A DNA stretch of 64,000 bases, taken from a bacterium. GTDB lineage: Bacteria; Bacillota; Bacilli; Lactobacillales; Streptococcaceae. The notes beneath the pieces are model-generated. The model ran no database searches. It was not told where the DNA came from and was given only the letters and a program-made list of their open reading frames with translations. The DNA is taken from the NCBI GenBank assembly GCA_905221145.1, contig CAJNCA010000002.1, forward strand, positions 1-64,000, in the 5' to 3' direction. The position numbers and the translations under genes are program-made. Positions 1-8,024 of this stretch are shown piece by piece. Position 1 is the first letter of the stretch; each line of letters starts with the position of its first letter.

Positions 1-69
1 CTTCTCTATGCTATATCCTTGTTTTCTAAGTTCATAGATCTGAACTTTATCATCATAAGTTAATTTCAT
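1..69 (-). CDS. IS3-family transposase OrfA, N-terminal fragment (runs off the window)
   Basis: Twenty-three codons can be read from ATG at 69, beginning MKLTYDDKVQIYELRKQGYS. This is the helix-turn-helix start typical of streptococcal IS3-family OrfA proteins, which bind the element ends. The gene continues beyond position 1. Identification rests on this short N-terminus plus the terminal-repeat-like sequence upstream. Confidence 0.7.
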   Translation of the reverse strand, partial: MKLTYDDKVQIYELRKQGYSIEK

Positions 70-125
70 AATAAAAACACCCAAAAAGTTAGATTTTTTC
101 TGTCTAAATTTTGGGGCGCAGTTCA
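1..125 (-). mobile_element. End of an IS3-family insertion sequence
   Basis: The stretch holds the 5' end of a minus-strand transposase OrfA and, outside it, an end starting TGAACTGCGCCCC (reading in from position 125) followed by an AT-rich segment. A TG-starting terminal repeat just upstream of orfA is typical of IS3-family elements. The rest lies left of the window, so intactness cannot be judged. It abuts the licD2 end of the choline locus. Confidence 0.7.
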
Positions 126-194
126 ATATTATGCGTTTTTTTGATTTTAAAGACTTTTTACCAGCCTCTTTGTAGTTTATATGATAACCCTCAA

Positions 195-1004
195 TCAGTT
201 TTTACGATAAGCTTTAATACTATGACTATACCATTCTTGCATTTCTTTTGATGGTGGTGTCATATAATCGCCATACATCTGGGTTAAAAATTGATCATAT
301 TTTTTAGGAATAGGTAGCATACGGCCTTCAAACTCAGTTAAGATGAGTTCTTTAAAGGTATCAACTGGGAAGACTTCTTTCATTCCTTCCTTACCAATTC
401 CAATTCCTCCTTCATATTGAGGATTACTAGTTGCAGCATTTTTGACTAACTGATCAATTTTCTTGTAAAAGTAGCGAGGATTGACAAAGCGGAGGGCGTA
501 CCAGCTACATAATCTTAGAAAATCTTTTAACTTGCTGTCACCGTGAACTGCGCGTGATTTTTTGATATAAGCTAGTTGACGAAGGGCTACATACTTATAG
601 CTCTTGTCGACAATGCTCAAATCTGTAAAACGATCAATTGGGAAGACATCGATAAAGAGACTGGTGTCATGACGCTTGTACTTAACATGGTCTTCGATAA
701 CGGTAGAGGTATCTAAAATCGATGCAAAATTATGGAAGTACCAAGAAGAGGTATCGTAGGAAAGAACCTTGTAGCGAGGGTGATTTTCTTCCTCAATAAT
801 CTTCAATAAACGTTCATAATCTTCACGATAGAGAGAAATATCAATATCATCATCCCAAGGAATCATACCTTTGTGGCGGATAGCACCAAGCATGGTTCCA
901 TAACTGAGAAAATAAGGAATATTATGTTTCTTACAAGTCTCATCAATATAATCTAGCAGAGCTAGTTGAATTTCTTTAATTTCTTCTTTTTCTAAATATT
1001 GCAT
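195..1004 (-). CDS. licD2: LicD-family phosphocholine transferase (LicD2 position)
   Basis: Transfers phosphocholine from CDP-choline to teichoic acid repeat units on the cytoplasmic side of the membrane. The 269-residue protein has the LicD core: a YGTMLGAIRHKG segment (about 35-46) followed by PWDDDID, with D51-D53 and D55 as the likely metal/catalytic cluster. I chose ATG at 1004 because GGAGG lies about 7 nt upstream; the frame is open further upstream, but that would overlap licD1. It is the last gene of a tacF-licD1-licD2 minus-strand operon, 1 nt after licD1. The symbol follows the pneumococcal order. LicD1 and LicD2 are paralogues and exact acceptor specificity cannot be read from sequence. 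Confidence 0.9.
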   Translation of the reverse strand: MQYLEKEEIKEIQLALLDYIDETCKKHNIPYFLSYGTMLGAIRHKGMIPWDDDIDISLYREDYERLLKIIEEENHPRYKVLSYDTSSWYFHNFASILDTSTVIEDHVKYKRHDTSLFIDVFPIDRFTDLSIVDKSYKYVALRQLAYIKKSRAVHGDSKLKDFLRLCSWYALRFVNPRYFYKKIDQLVKNAATSNPQYEGGIGIGKEGMKEVFPVDTFKELILTEFEGRMLPIPKKYDQFLTQMYGDYMTPPSKEMQEWYSHSIKAYRKN

Positions 1005-1005
1005 C

Positions 1006-1809
1006 CTAATCCTCCAATTTGTAGGCATGAAATTCATGACTGTAGAAGCGTTTTTCTTCAGGTGGCAAGGTCATATAATCCCCATAAAATTGAGTCAAAA
1101 TAGTATCAAATTTTTCAGGTGCAGGAAGGGTCAAATTCTCAAAGGGTAAATCAATTGTGTTATCAAAGGTACCACTTGGGAAGACTTCCTTTTCCTTAAA
1201 TTTAGAAGGGATAAAGGCCATATACTGACCATTCTCACGACTATATTTTTGAATTTCTTTTTCGATTTTATTTGCAAAATAACGAGGAGAAACAGGCCGC
1301 AGGAGCAACCAAAAGGCTGTTCGTATCCAATCTTTTAAAATGCTGTCTTTATAGACGATATTTTTGTGTTTGCTGAAAGACAGAAGTTTGAAGCTTTCCA
1401 GTTTATAACAAATATCAATAACCTTAGGATCATCAAATCGGTCCATAGGGAAAATGTCAATAAAAACACCAGACTCATAGGTTTTTGTATTTCGAGTATC
1501 GATTATTTTAGTCGTACTGTCGATGATTTTAATAAAGTTGTTAAAGTAGTTCTTATCTGTCTCTAAGGATAAGAGTTTATATTTGCTTTTTTCCTTTTGA
1601 AAAATGTTGATAAATCGTTGATAGTCTTCTCGAGGCATAGATAAATCAACATCGTCGTCCCAAGGGATAAAGCCCTCATGTCGAACTGCCCCAATCAGAG
1701 TCCCGTAGTTAATAATATAGTTGATATTGTGTTTTTTACAGAGAGTATCAATGTAATCCAAAATTTCTAATTCAATTTGTTTGGCATCTTCAACAGTTAG
1801 TTGTTTCAT
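1006..1809 (-). CDS. licD1: LicD-family phosphocholine transferase (LicD1 position)
   Basis: A 267-residue paralogue of the adjacent licD2 product, with the same architecture: an N-terminal helical stretch, YGTLIGAVRHEG at about 35-46 and PWDDDVD at 50-56. Family members attach phosphocholine to N-acetylgalactosamine residues of teichoic and lipoteichoic acid precursors. The gene lies 9 nt after tacF and carries the licD2 ribosome binding site in its last codons, so the three are likely translated from one message. In pneumococcus LicD1 is the more important enzyme of the pair (established knowledge). Assignment here is by position. Confidence 0.9.
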   Translation of the reverse strand: MKQLTVEDAKQIELEILDYIDTLCKKHNINYIINYGTLIGAVRHEGFIPWDDDVDLSMPREDYQRFINIFQKEKSKYKLLSLETDKNYFNNFIKIIDSTTKIIDTRNTKTYESGVFIDIFPMDRFDDPKVIDICYKLESFKLLSFSKHKNIVYKDSILKDWIRTAFWLLLRPVSPRYFANKIEKEIQKYSRENGQYMAFIPSKFKEKEVFPSGTFDNTIDLPFENLTLPAPEKFDTILTQFYGDYMTLPPEEKRFYSHEFHAYKLED

Positions 1810-1818
1810 TTTAAACTC

Positions 1819-3306
1819 CTATGATTTTTTGAATTTATTTTTTAAGGCTAAGACATGGTTTAAAAATTCATAGAAAATGCTATCTTTGGTAAAGACTAGT
1901 AGACCAATATAAGAGATAGCTGATAGCAAGACAATCAAACCAGTATTAATCAAAAATGGTAAATTAATGACCATATCTACAGGATACAAGAAATTAATCA
2001 GGAAATAAATTGCTACAAAGGAAAGTGAAAAGAGAGAGTATCGAACAGTATAGCTAAAGATATGTCCCAAGTGGATAAGCTGTTTTCTATGGATGAAAAT
2101 GATATAGAAAACAAGTAGAGAGGCCTCTGATAGCATAGTTGTTAGTAGGTAGTATTCTGGAGCCACGATATGGTTGAAAAAGAGGAGACTATTTAAGCCC
2201 AAATTGAGTAATCCAGCGAAGACTGTATAGACTGTGATACGTTTTTCATAGCCATTTGTAAAGAGAATTTGGGAACCAAGAATGGTATCTAAAGCTAGGA
2301 TAATCGTCCGAAAAGCGAAGAGAGAGGTCAAGATGCCACCTCCGATATATTTTTCACTACCGTAAAGTAGGATGGCATTTGGTCCTAAAACCATGAGCCC
2401 AAAACTTAAAGGAATGATAAAGAAGTTAAAGATTCGACTACCTCTATTAACCAGGGCAACATAGGCTTCTTTGTCTCCTTTCCCCAGATAGTAACTGAGA
2501 CGGGGTACACTCACTCCAATTGCACCTGTCACAACACCAGCTATAACGGTCACAATTCGTTGGGCCATGGTATAGTAACTAACGTTGACATCAATCCCTG
2601 TTTTAACGAGGAAGAGACGATCCAAAAAAGTGAAGAGCATATTGGCATTGGCAAAGACCAACATGGCTGTCAAAGGGAGAAAGAGTGGTTTAAAATCACT
2701 TAGGTGAATTTTAACAAGTTTGATGTCTCTTTTTATCCAAAAATAACTAATCAGGTAGTTAATCAGTGTCGATAAACTCATCACCAGTGTATAGACAACA
2801 ATATCGTGCTCATTTTTAACAAAAAGGAAAATAGAGACCAGCATCAGGATACGGATGAAGGCAGTTTTGTAAAAGAGAAAACTGTAATTTTCCAGAGCTT
2901 CATTGACCCATTCGATTGAAAAAATCTGGGCAATGAGTTGAATCCCCATAACAAGGTAGACCTTTTTGACGATTGGATTATCAGTAAAGAAGAGAGGATA
3001 GGCTAGGATATAGACTGCAGTGGTCAAAACTGTACAAGCTATGCACAAATAAAAAAGACTAGAGAAGGTTCTATTCAGATCTTTTTTGTTATCCTTGACA
3101 TTACTGATGGCCCGTAAACCGTAGTTATAGACCCCATAAGTCGCAAAGGGCAAGAAAAATGACAAAATAGTGTCGACTGAGTTGAAATAACCATAGTCAG
3201 TTCGGTCCAAGACACGCGCGACATAGGTACCAGTTAAGATGGGAAAAATAATATTTAAGACACGAATTCCCATGTAAGATAGAGCGTTTAATTTTATACT
3301 TTTCAT
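1819..3306 (-). CDS. tacF: Teichoic acid repeat-unit flippase TacF
   Basis: A 495-residue polytopic membrane protein of the polysaccharide transport (MOP/PST) superfamily with about 14 hydrophobic segments. TacF moves undecaprenyl-linked teichoic acid units across the membrane and in pneumococcus prefers choline-substituted units, which is why the cell depends on choline. It starts at ATG 3306 with a GAGGT ribosome binding site. It is the first gene of the tacF-licD1-licD2 operon and diverges from tarI across a 440-bp region holding a BOX element and the lic1 promoters. The choline-locus context supports TacF over a capsule flippase. Confidence 0.9.
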   Translation of the reverse strand: MKSIKLNALSYMGIRVLNIIFPILTGTYVARVLDRTDYGYFNSVDTILSFFLPFATYGVYNYGLRAISNVKDNKKDLNRTFSSLFYLCIACTVLTTAVYILAYPLFFTDNPIVKKVYLVMGIQLIAQIFSIEWVNEALENYSFLFYKTAFIRILMLVSIFLFVKNEHDIVVYTLVMSLSTLINYLISYFWIKRDIKLVKIHLSDFKPLFLPLTAMLVFANANMLFTFLDRLFLVKTGIDVNVSYYTMAQRIVTVIAGVVTGAIGVSVPRLSYYLGKGDKEAYVALVNRGSRIFNFFIIPLSFGLMVLGPNAILLYGSEKYIGGGILTSLFAFRTIILALDTILGSQILFTNGYEKRITVYTVFAGLLNLGLNSLLFFNHIVAPEYYLLTTMLSEASLLVFYIIFIHRKQLIHLGHIFSYTVRYSLFSLSFVAIYFLINFLYPVDMVINLPFLINTGLIVLLSAISYIGLLVFTKDSIFYEFLNHVLALKNKFKKS

Positions 3307-3366
3307 TCAATTTACCTCGTTTTTCATTATATCATAAAGTCAGCTAATAAGAAATGAAGGGCAGTA

Positions 3367-3472
3367 ATACTCTTCGAAAATCAAATTCAAACCATAAAAG
3401 TGTCGCCTTACCGTACTCAAGTACAGCTTACGGCTAGCTTCCTAGTTTGCTTTTTGATTTTCATTGAGTATA
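3367..3472. repeat. BOX repeat, boxA-boxC form without boxB
   Basis: The two ends form the characteristic BOX inverted ends: plus-strand TACTCTTCGAAAATCAAA at the left and TTTTTGATTTTCATTGAGTA at the right. On the minus strand the boxA part (end to about 3425) joins directly to the boxC part. The 45-bp boxB modules usual in many copies are absent. BOX elements are non-coding, probably mobilised repeats of S. pneumoniae and relatives. This copy lies between the divergent tacF and tarI genes. Confidence 0.85.
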
Positions 3473-3507
3473 AGTCAAGTAATCACTTTGAAGTTTCAAA
3501 GCTTAAC

Positions 3508-3537
3508 TTTAAGTTTTCTTTAAGGAAAGTATATTAT
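3508..3537 (+). promoter_or_regulatory. CiaR-type promoter of the tarI-licC operon (P1)
   Basis: A perfect direct repeat TTTAAG-N5-TTTAAG at 3508-3524, the CiaR consensus, is followed 7 nt later by TATTAT (3532-3537) as a -10 hexamer. This is the arrangement of CiaR-activated promoters. Control of the pneumococcal lic1 operon by CiaRH is established. The transcript would have a leader of about 200 nt before tarI. Confidence 0.8.
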
Positions 3538-3570
3538 TCTGAAGAACTCTAAAATTTCACAGCCATTTAT

Positions 3571-3665
3571 TAGTAATGACTACAGAATTCCTAGTTATTA
3601 CTAGAAATGGACTAGTTTCTTTGAATAATAGAACTGCTTAACCCTCCTATTCTAGAACGGGAGGG
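3571..3665 (+). other. Two inverted repeats between P1 and P2 of the lic1 operon
   Basis: Arms at 3571-3581 and 3593-3603 (TAGTAATGACT and AGTTATTACTA, one mismatch) make a stem of about 10 bp. A second stem pairs CCCTCC (3642-3647) with GGAGGG (3660-3665). Neither is followed by a strong T tract, so they are not convincing terminators. They could fold in the P1 transcript or serve as binding sites. Function unknown. Confidence 0.5.
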
Positions 3666-3675
3666 CCGGTATTTC

Positions 3676-3705
3676 TTTCAAGATAGAACTAGATTGTGGT
3701 ATAAT
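3676..3705 (+). promoter_or_regulatory. Second promoter of the tarI-licC operon (P2)
   Basis: TATAAT at 3700-3705 is preceded by TGG, an extended -10, with a weak TTTCAA at 3676-3681. It lies about 40 bp upstream of tarI and gives a short leader containing the AAAGGAG ribosome binding site. Confidence 0.65.
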
Positions 3706-3746
3706 AGAGAGAATAAGTTTTTTTAGTAAGACAAAGGAGAAAAAAG

Positions 3747-4454
3747 ATGATTTATGCAGGAATTCTTGCTGGTGGAACTGGTACTCGCATGGGAATTAGT
3801 AATTTGCCAAAACAATTTTTAGAGCTAGGTGATCGACCTATCTTAGTTCATACAATTGAAAAATTTGTCTTGGAACCAAGCATTGAAAAAATTGTAGTTG
3901 GTGTTCATGGAGACTGGGTTTCTCATGCAGAGGATCTTGTAGATAAATATCTGCCTCTTCATAAGGACCGTATCATCATTACAAAGGGTGGTGCTGACCG
4001 TAATACAAGTATTGAGAAAATCATTGAAGCCATTGATGCTTATCGTCCGCTTACTCCAGAGGATATCGTTGTTACCCACGATTCTGTTCGTCCATTTATT
4101 ACGCTTCGCATGATTCAAGACAATATCAAACTTTGTCAAGATCATGACGCAGTGGACACAGTAGTTGAAGCGGTTGATACTATCGTTGAAAGCACCAATG
4201 GTCAATTCATTACAGATATTCCAAATCGTGCTCACCTTTATCAAGGACAAACACCTCAAACATTCCGTTGCAAGGACTTCATGGATCTTTACGGTTCTCT
4301 CTCTGCTGAAGAGAAAGAAATCTTGACAGATGCATGTAAAATCTTTGTGATTAAAGGAAAAGATGTGGCCTTAGCCAAGGGTGAATACTCAAATCTGAAG
4401 ATTACAACAGTGACCGATTTGAAGATTGCAAAAAGTATGATTGAGAAAGACTAG
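3747..4454 (+). CDS. tarI: Ribitol-5-phosphate cytidylyltransferase TarI
   Basis: Makes CDP-ribitol from CTP and ribitol 5-phosphate for teichoic acid repeat units. The 235-residue protein belongs to the IspD/TarI nucleotidyltransferase group: LAGGTGTRMG at residues 7-16 is the CTP-binding loop, followed by PKQFLELG and, in mid-protein, VTHDSVRPF. It starts at ATG 3747 behind AAAGGAG. It is the first gene of tarI-tarJ-licA-licB-licC, served by P1 and P2. IspD (isoprenoid pathway) is the only real alternative, and the tarJ and lic context argues against it. Confidence 0.92.
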   Translation: MIYAGILAGGTGTRMGISNLPKQFLELGDRPILVHTIEKFVLEPSIEKIVVGVHGDWVSHAEDLVDKYLPLHKDRIIITKGGADRNTSIEKIIEAIDAYRPLTPEDIVVTHDSVRPFITLRMIQDNIKLCQDHDAVDTVVEAVDTIVESTNGQFITDIPNRAHLYQGQTPQTFRCKDFMDLYGSLSAEEKEILTDACKIFVIKGKDVALAKGEYSNLKITTVTDLKIAKSMIEKD

Positions 4455-4458
4455 TAAA

Positions 4459-5481
4459 ATGATTAATCAAATTTATCAACTAACTAAGCCTAAGTTTATC
4501 AATGTCAAATACCAGGAAGAGGCTATTGACCAAGAAAATCATATCCTTATCCGTCCCAACTACATGGCTGTCTGTCATGCGGATCAGCGTTACTACCAAG
4601 GAAAACGTGATCCAAAGATTTTGAATAAAAAGCTTCCAATGGCAATGATTCACGAGTCATGTGGAACCGTTATTTCTGACCCGACAGGAACCTACGAGGT
4701 TGGGCAAAAAGTTGTTATGATTCCCAATCAGCCTCCTATGCAGAGTGATGAAGAATTTTATGAGAACTATATGACAGGTACTCATTTCTTGTCTAGTGGC
4801 TTTGATGGCTTTATGAGAGAGTTTGTTTCTCTCCCTAAAGATCGTGTGGTGGCTTATGATGCTATCGAGGATACGGTTGCAGCCATTACAGAATTTGTCA
4901 GTGTTGGCATGCATGCCATGAATCGCCTATTGACTCTTGCTCATAGCAAGCGGGACCGAATCGCCGTTATCGGAGATGGAAGTCTAGCTTTTGTAGTTGC
5001 CAATATTATCAATTATACTTTGCCAGAAGCAGAGATTGTGGTTATTGGTCGTCATTGGGAAAAATTGGAACTTTTCTCATTTGCAAAAGAATGCTATATT
5101 ACTGATAATATTCCTGAAGATTTGGCCTTTGACCATGCTTTTGAGTGTTGTGGTGGTGATGGTACTGGACCAGCTATTAATGACTTGATTCGCTACATTC
5201 GTCCTCAGGGAACGATTCTCATGATGGGAGTTAGCGAGTATAAAGTTAACATCAATACACGCGATGCCTTAGAAAAAGGCTTGCTCTTGGTTGGTTCCTC
5301 TCGTTCTGGTCGCATTGATTTTGAAAATGCGATTCAAATGATGGAAGTCAAGAAATTCGCAAATCGTCTTAAAAATATCCTTTATCTAGAAGAACCTGTA
5401 AGAGAAATTAAAGATATTCACCGTGTCTTTGCGACCGATTTAAATACAGCATTTAAAACTGTATTTAAGTGGGAAGTATAA
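4459..5481 (+). CDS. tarJ: Ribulose-5-phosphate reductase TarJ
   Basis: Reduces ribulose 5-phosphate to ribitol 5-phosphate with NADPH, supplying TarI. The 340-residue protein is a medium-chain dehydrogenase: an N-terminal GroES-like domain with CHADQRYYQG and the HESCGTV segment, then a Rossmann segment beginning VIGDGSLAFVVANII. I start it at ATG 4459, 4 nt after the tarI stop. A longer TTG-initiated reading from 4441 would overlap tarI and has no clear ribosome binding site. TarI and TarJ act as a pair, consistent with tight coupling. Confidence 0.9.
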   Translation: MINQIYQLTKPKFINVKYQEEAIDQENHILIRPNYMAVCHADQRYYQGKRDPKILNKKLPMAMIHESCGTVISDPTGTYEVGQKVVMIPNQPPMQSDEEFYENYMTGTHFLSSGFDGFMREFVSLPKDRVVAYDAIEDTVAAITEFVSVGMHAMNRLLTLAHSKRDRIAVIGDGSLAFVVANIINYTLPEAEIVVIGRHWEKLELFSFAKECYITDNIPEDLAFDHAFECCGGDGTGPAINDLIRYIRPQGTILMMGVSEYKVNINTRDALEKGLLLVGSSRSGRIDFENAIQMMEVKKFANRLKNILYLEEPVREIKDIHRVFATDLNTAFKTVFKWEV

Positions 5482-5497
5482 GTGCTGGAGGTTAATT

Positions 5498-6367
5498 GTG
5501 GAGAAAATCATTAAAGAAAAAATTTCTTCCCTACTTAGTGAAGAAGAGGAAGTCCTCAGTGTTGAACAACTGGGGGGAATGACCAATCAAAACTATTTGG
5601 CCAAAACAACAAATAAGCAATACATTGTTAAGTTCTTTGGTAAAGGGACAGAAAAACTGATCAATCGTCAAGATGAAAAGTACAATCTTGAACTACTAAA
5701 GGATTTAGACCTAGATGTAAAAAATTATCTTTTTGATATTGAAGCCGGTATCAAAGTAAATGAGTATATCGAATCTGCGATTACACTTGATTCAACGTCA
5801 ATCAAGACTAAATTTGATAAAATTGCTCCAATATTACAAACCATTCATGCTTCTGGTAAGGAATTAAGAGGAGAATTTGCTCCTTTTGAAGAAATCAAAA
5901 AATACGAATCCTTGATTGAAGAAAAAATCCCTTATGCCAACTATGAAGCTGTTCGAGAAGAAGTCTTCTCTTTAGAGAAAAGACTGGCTGACTTAGGTGT
6001 TGATAGAAAATCTTGTCATATCGATTTGGTGCCTGAAAACTTTATCGAGTCACCTCAAGGACGACTTTATCTGATTGACTGGGAATATTCATCAATGAAC
6101 GATCCAATGTGGGATTTGGCTGCCCTCTTTTTAGAGTCTGAATTCACTCTTCAAGAGGAAGAAGCCTTCTTGTCTCACTATGAGAGTGAGCAAACACCTG
6201 TCTCTCGTGAAAAGATTGCCATTTATAAAATTTTACAAGATACTATTTGGAGTCTATGGACAGTCTATAAAGAAGAGCAAGGTGCAGATTTTGGTGATTA
6301 TGGTGTGAGCCGTTACCAAAGAGCTGTTAAAGGTTTGGCTTATTATGGAGGTTCAGATGAAAAATAA
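5498..6367 (+). CDS. licA: Choline kinase LicA
   Basis: Phosphorylates choline with ATP, the first step toward CDP-choline. The 289-residue protein has the choline/aminoglycoside kinase fold: an N-terminal GGMTNQNYLAKT nucleotide loop (about 26-37), the catalytic HIDLVPEN (H174, D176, N181) and LIDWEY about 16 residues later. It begins with GTG at 5498 behind CTGGAGG. It sits between tarJ and licB and overlaps licB by 11 nt. Also called Pck in pneumococcus. Confidence 0.92.
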   Translation: MEKIIKEKISSLLSEEEEVLSVEQLGGMTNQNYLAKTTNKQYIVKFFGKGTEKLINRQDEKYNLELLKDLDLDVKNYLFDIEAGIKVNEYIESAITLDSTSIKTKFDKIAPILQTIHASGKELRGEFAPFEEIKKYESLIEEKIPYANYEAVREEVFSLEKRLADLGVDRKSCHIDLVPENFIESPQGRLYLIDWEYSSMNDPMWDLAALFLESEFTLQEEEAFLSHYESEQTPVSREKIAIYKILQDTIWSLWTVYKEEQGADFGDYGVSRYQRAVKGLAYYGGSDEK

Positions 6368-7235
6368 AAATGGAGTTTCCTTTGGTCTACTCTCAGGTGT
6401 TTTCTGGGGTTTAGGTCTAACAATTAGCGCTTATATCTTTTCAATTTTTACAGATTTGTCGCCCTTTGTGGTGGCCGCTGCTCATGATTTCTTGAGTATC
6501 TTTATCTTACTAGCTTTTCTTTTAGTAAAAGAAGGAAAAGTTCGTCTCTCAATTTTCTTAAATATTCGCAATGTCAGTGTGATCATCGGAGCCTTGCTAG
6601 CAGGCCCTATCGGTATGCAGGCCAATCTTTATGCAGTTAAGTATATCGGAAGTTCCTTAGCGTCATCAGTATCCGCTATCTATCCTGCGATTTCAGTTTT
6701 ATTGGCTTTCTTCTTTTTGAAGCACAAGATTTCGAAAAATACTGTGTTTGGGATTGTCTTGATTATTGGAGGGATAATTGCTCAGACCTATAAGGTAGAA
6801 CAGGTCAATTCCTTCTACATTGGGATTCTCTGTGCTTTGGTTTGTGCTATTGCATGGGGGAGTGAGAGTGTTCTTAGCTCTTTTGCTATGGAAAGTGAAC
6901 TGAGTGAAATCGAAGCCCTCTTGATTCGTCAAGTGACTTCATTCTTATCTTATCTTGTGATTGTGCTCTTCTCTCATCAGTCATTTGCAGAAGTGGCCAA
7001 TGGACAATTGCTTGGTCTTATGATTGTCTTTGCAGCCTTTGATATGATTTCTTACTTGGCTTATTATATTGCTATCAATCGCTTGCAACCAGCCAAGGCT
7101 ACAGGCTTGAATGTGAGCTATGTAGTATGGACTGTCTTGTTTGCAGTTATTTTCTTGGGTGCACCACTAGATATGCTGACAATTATTACATCACTTGTCG
7201 TCATTGCTGGAGTTTATATTATTATTAAAGAATAA
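6357..7235 (+). CDS. licB: Choline importer LicB (DMT superfamily)
   Basis: A 292-residue membrane protein with about ten hydrophobic segments in the duplicated five-helix pattern of drug/metabolite transporters. LicB imports choline, which mitis-group streptococci cannot make and use in teichoic acid. I chose ATG at 6357 because GGAGG (6346-6350) precedes it at good spacing; the ATG at 6345 has no ribosome binding site. Overlap with licA and 11-nt spacing to licC indicate one operon. Confidence 0.9.
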   Translation: MKNKNGVSFGLLSGVFWGLGLTISAYIFSIFTDLSPFVVAAAHDFLSIFILLAFLLVKEGKVRLSIFLNIRNVSVIIGALLAGPIGMQANLYAVKYIGSSLASSVSAIYPAISVLLAFFFLKHKISKNTVFGIVLIIGGIIAQTYKVEQVNSFYIGILCALVCAIAWGSESVLSSFAMESELSEIEALLIRQVTSFLSYLVIVLFSHQSFAEVANGQLLGLMIVFAAFDMISYLAYYIAINRLQPAKATGLNVSYVVWTVLFAVIFLGAPLDMLTIITSLVVIAGVYIIIKE

Positions 7236-7246
7236 AGGAGATTCGT

Positions 7247-7936
7247 GTGAAAGCCATTATCTTAGCAGCGGGATTGGGAACTCGCTTGCGTCCTATGACT
7301 GAAAATACCCCTAAAGCCTTGGTTCAGGTTAATCAAAAACCCCTGATTGAATACCAAATTGAGTTTCTCAAAGAAAAAGGAATCGATGAAATCATTATCA
7401 TCGTTGGTTACCTTAAAGAACAATTCGATTATTTGAAAGAGAAATACGGAGTGCGCCTCGTTTTCAATGATAAATACGCTGACTACAATAACTTTTACTC
7501 TCTCTATCTTGTAAAAGAAGAATTAGCCAACAGTTATGTTATTGATGCAGATAATTATCTCTTTAAAAATATGTTCCGCAATGATTTGACACGTTCGACT
7601 TATTTTAGTGTTTATCGTGAAGATTGTACCAACGAATGGTTCTTGGTCTATGGAGATGACTACAAGGTTCAAGACATTATTGTTGATAGCAAGGCAGGTC
7701 GTATCCTTAGTGGTGTTTCCTTCTGGGACGCTCCAACTGCAGAAAAGATTGTCAGCTTTATCGACAAGGCCTATGCGAGTGGCGAATTTGTTGATCTCTA
7801 CTGGGACAATATGGTTAAGGACAATATCAAAGAGCTAGATGTCTATGTTGAAGAATTAGAAGGCAATAGCATCTATGAGATTGATAGCGTCCAAGACTAT
7901 CACAAATTAGAAGAAATTCTTAAAAACGAGAATTAA
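7247..7936 (+). CDS. licC: CTP:phosphocholine cytidylyltransferase LicC
   Basis: Activates phosphocholine to CDP-choline, the donor used by LicD1 and LicD2. The 229-residue protein shows the nucleotidyltransferase signature LAAGLGTRLRPMT at residues 6-18, followed by PKALVQVNQKPLIEYQI. It starts with GTG at 7247 behind AAAGGAG. It is the last gene of the operon and is followed directly by a strong terminator. Confidence 0.93.
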   Translation: MKAIILAAGLGTRLRPMTENTPKALVQVNQKPLIEYQIEFLKEKGIDEIIIIVGYLKEQFDYLKEKYGVRLVFNDKYADYNNFYSLYLVKEELANSYVIDADNYLFKNMFRNDLTRSTYFSVYREDCTNEWFLVYGDDYKVQDIIVDSKAGRILSGVSFWDAPTAEKIVSFIDKAYASGEFVDLYWDNMVKDNIKELDVYVEELEGNSIYEIDSVQDYHKLEEILKNEN

Positions 7937-7944
7937 TGATTTCG

Positions 7945-7975
7945 ACATCTGGCTGAAATAGTCGGATGTTTTTTT
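7945..7975 (+). terminator. Terminator of the tarI-licC operon
   Basis: A 10-bp stem starting ACATCTGGCT and closing AGTCGGATGT, with loop GAAAT, is followed by a run of seven or more T. It lies 9 nt after the licC stop, just upstream of the dprA competence promoter. Confidence 0.85.
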
Positions 7976-7983
7976 GATTTTTT

Positions 7984-7991
7984 TACGAATA
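7984..7991 (+). promoter_or_regulatory. ComX (SigX) cin-box promoter of dprA
   Basis: TACGAATA, exact match to the streptococcal late-competence box, preceded by a T-rich stretch and located 33 nt before the dprA ATG. The late-competence sigma factor ComX recognises this element. dprA is a known late-competence gene. Confidence 0.9.
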
Positions 7992-8024
7992 AATAGATGA
8001 GTAGAAAAAGAAATGGAGCTATTT

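Noticed and set aside
3843..4259. Long antisense open frame inside tarI
   Set aside because: It is a shadow frame of a well-supported gene, with no ribosome binding site and no protein family features. The same holds for the many antisense frames inside topA, smc, glnHP and pgm.
8013..8024. DprA starting at ATG 8013
   Set aside because: The ATG lies about 12 nt after the expected ComX transcription start with no ribosome binding site. The next ATG (8025) has GGAG at good spacing and gives the usual N-terminus.
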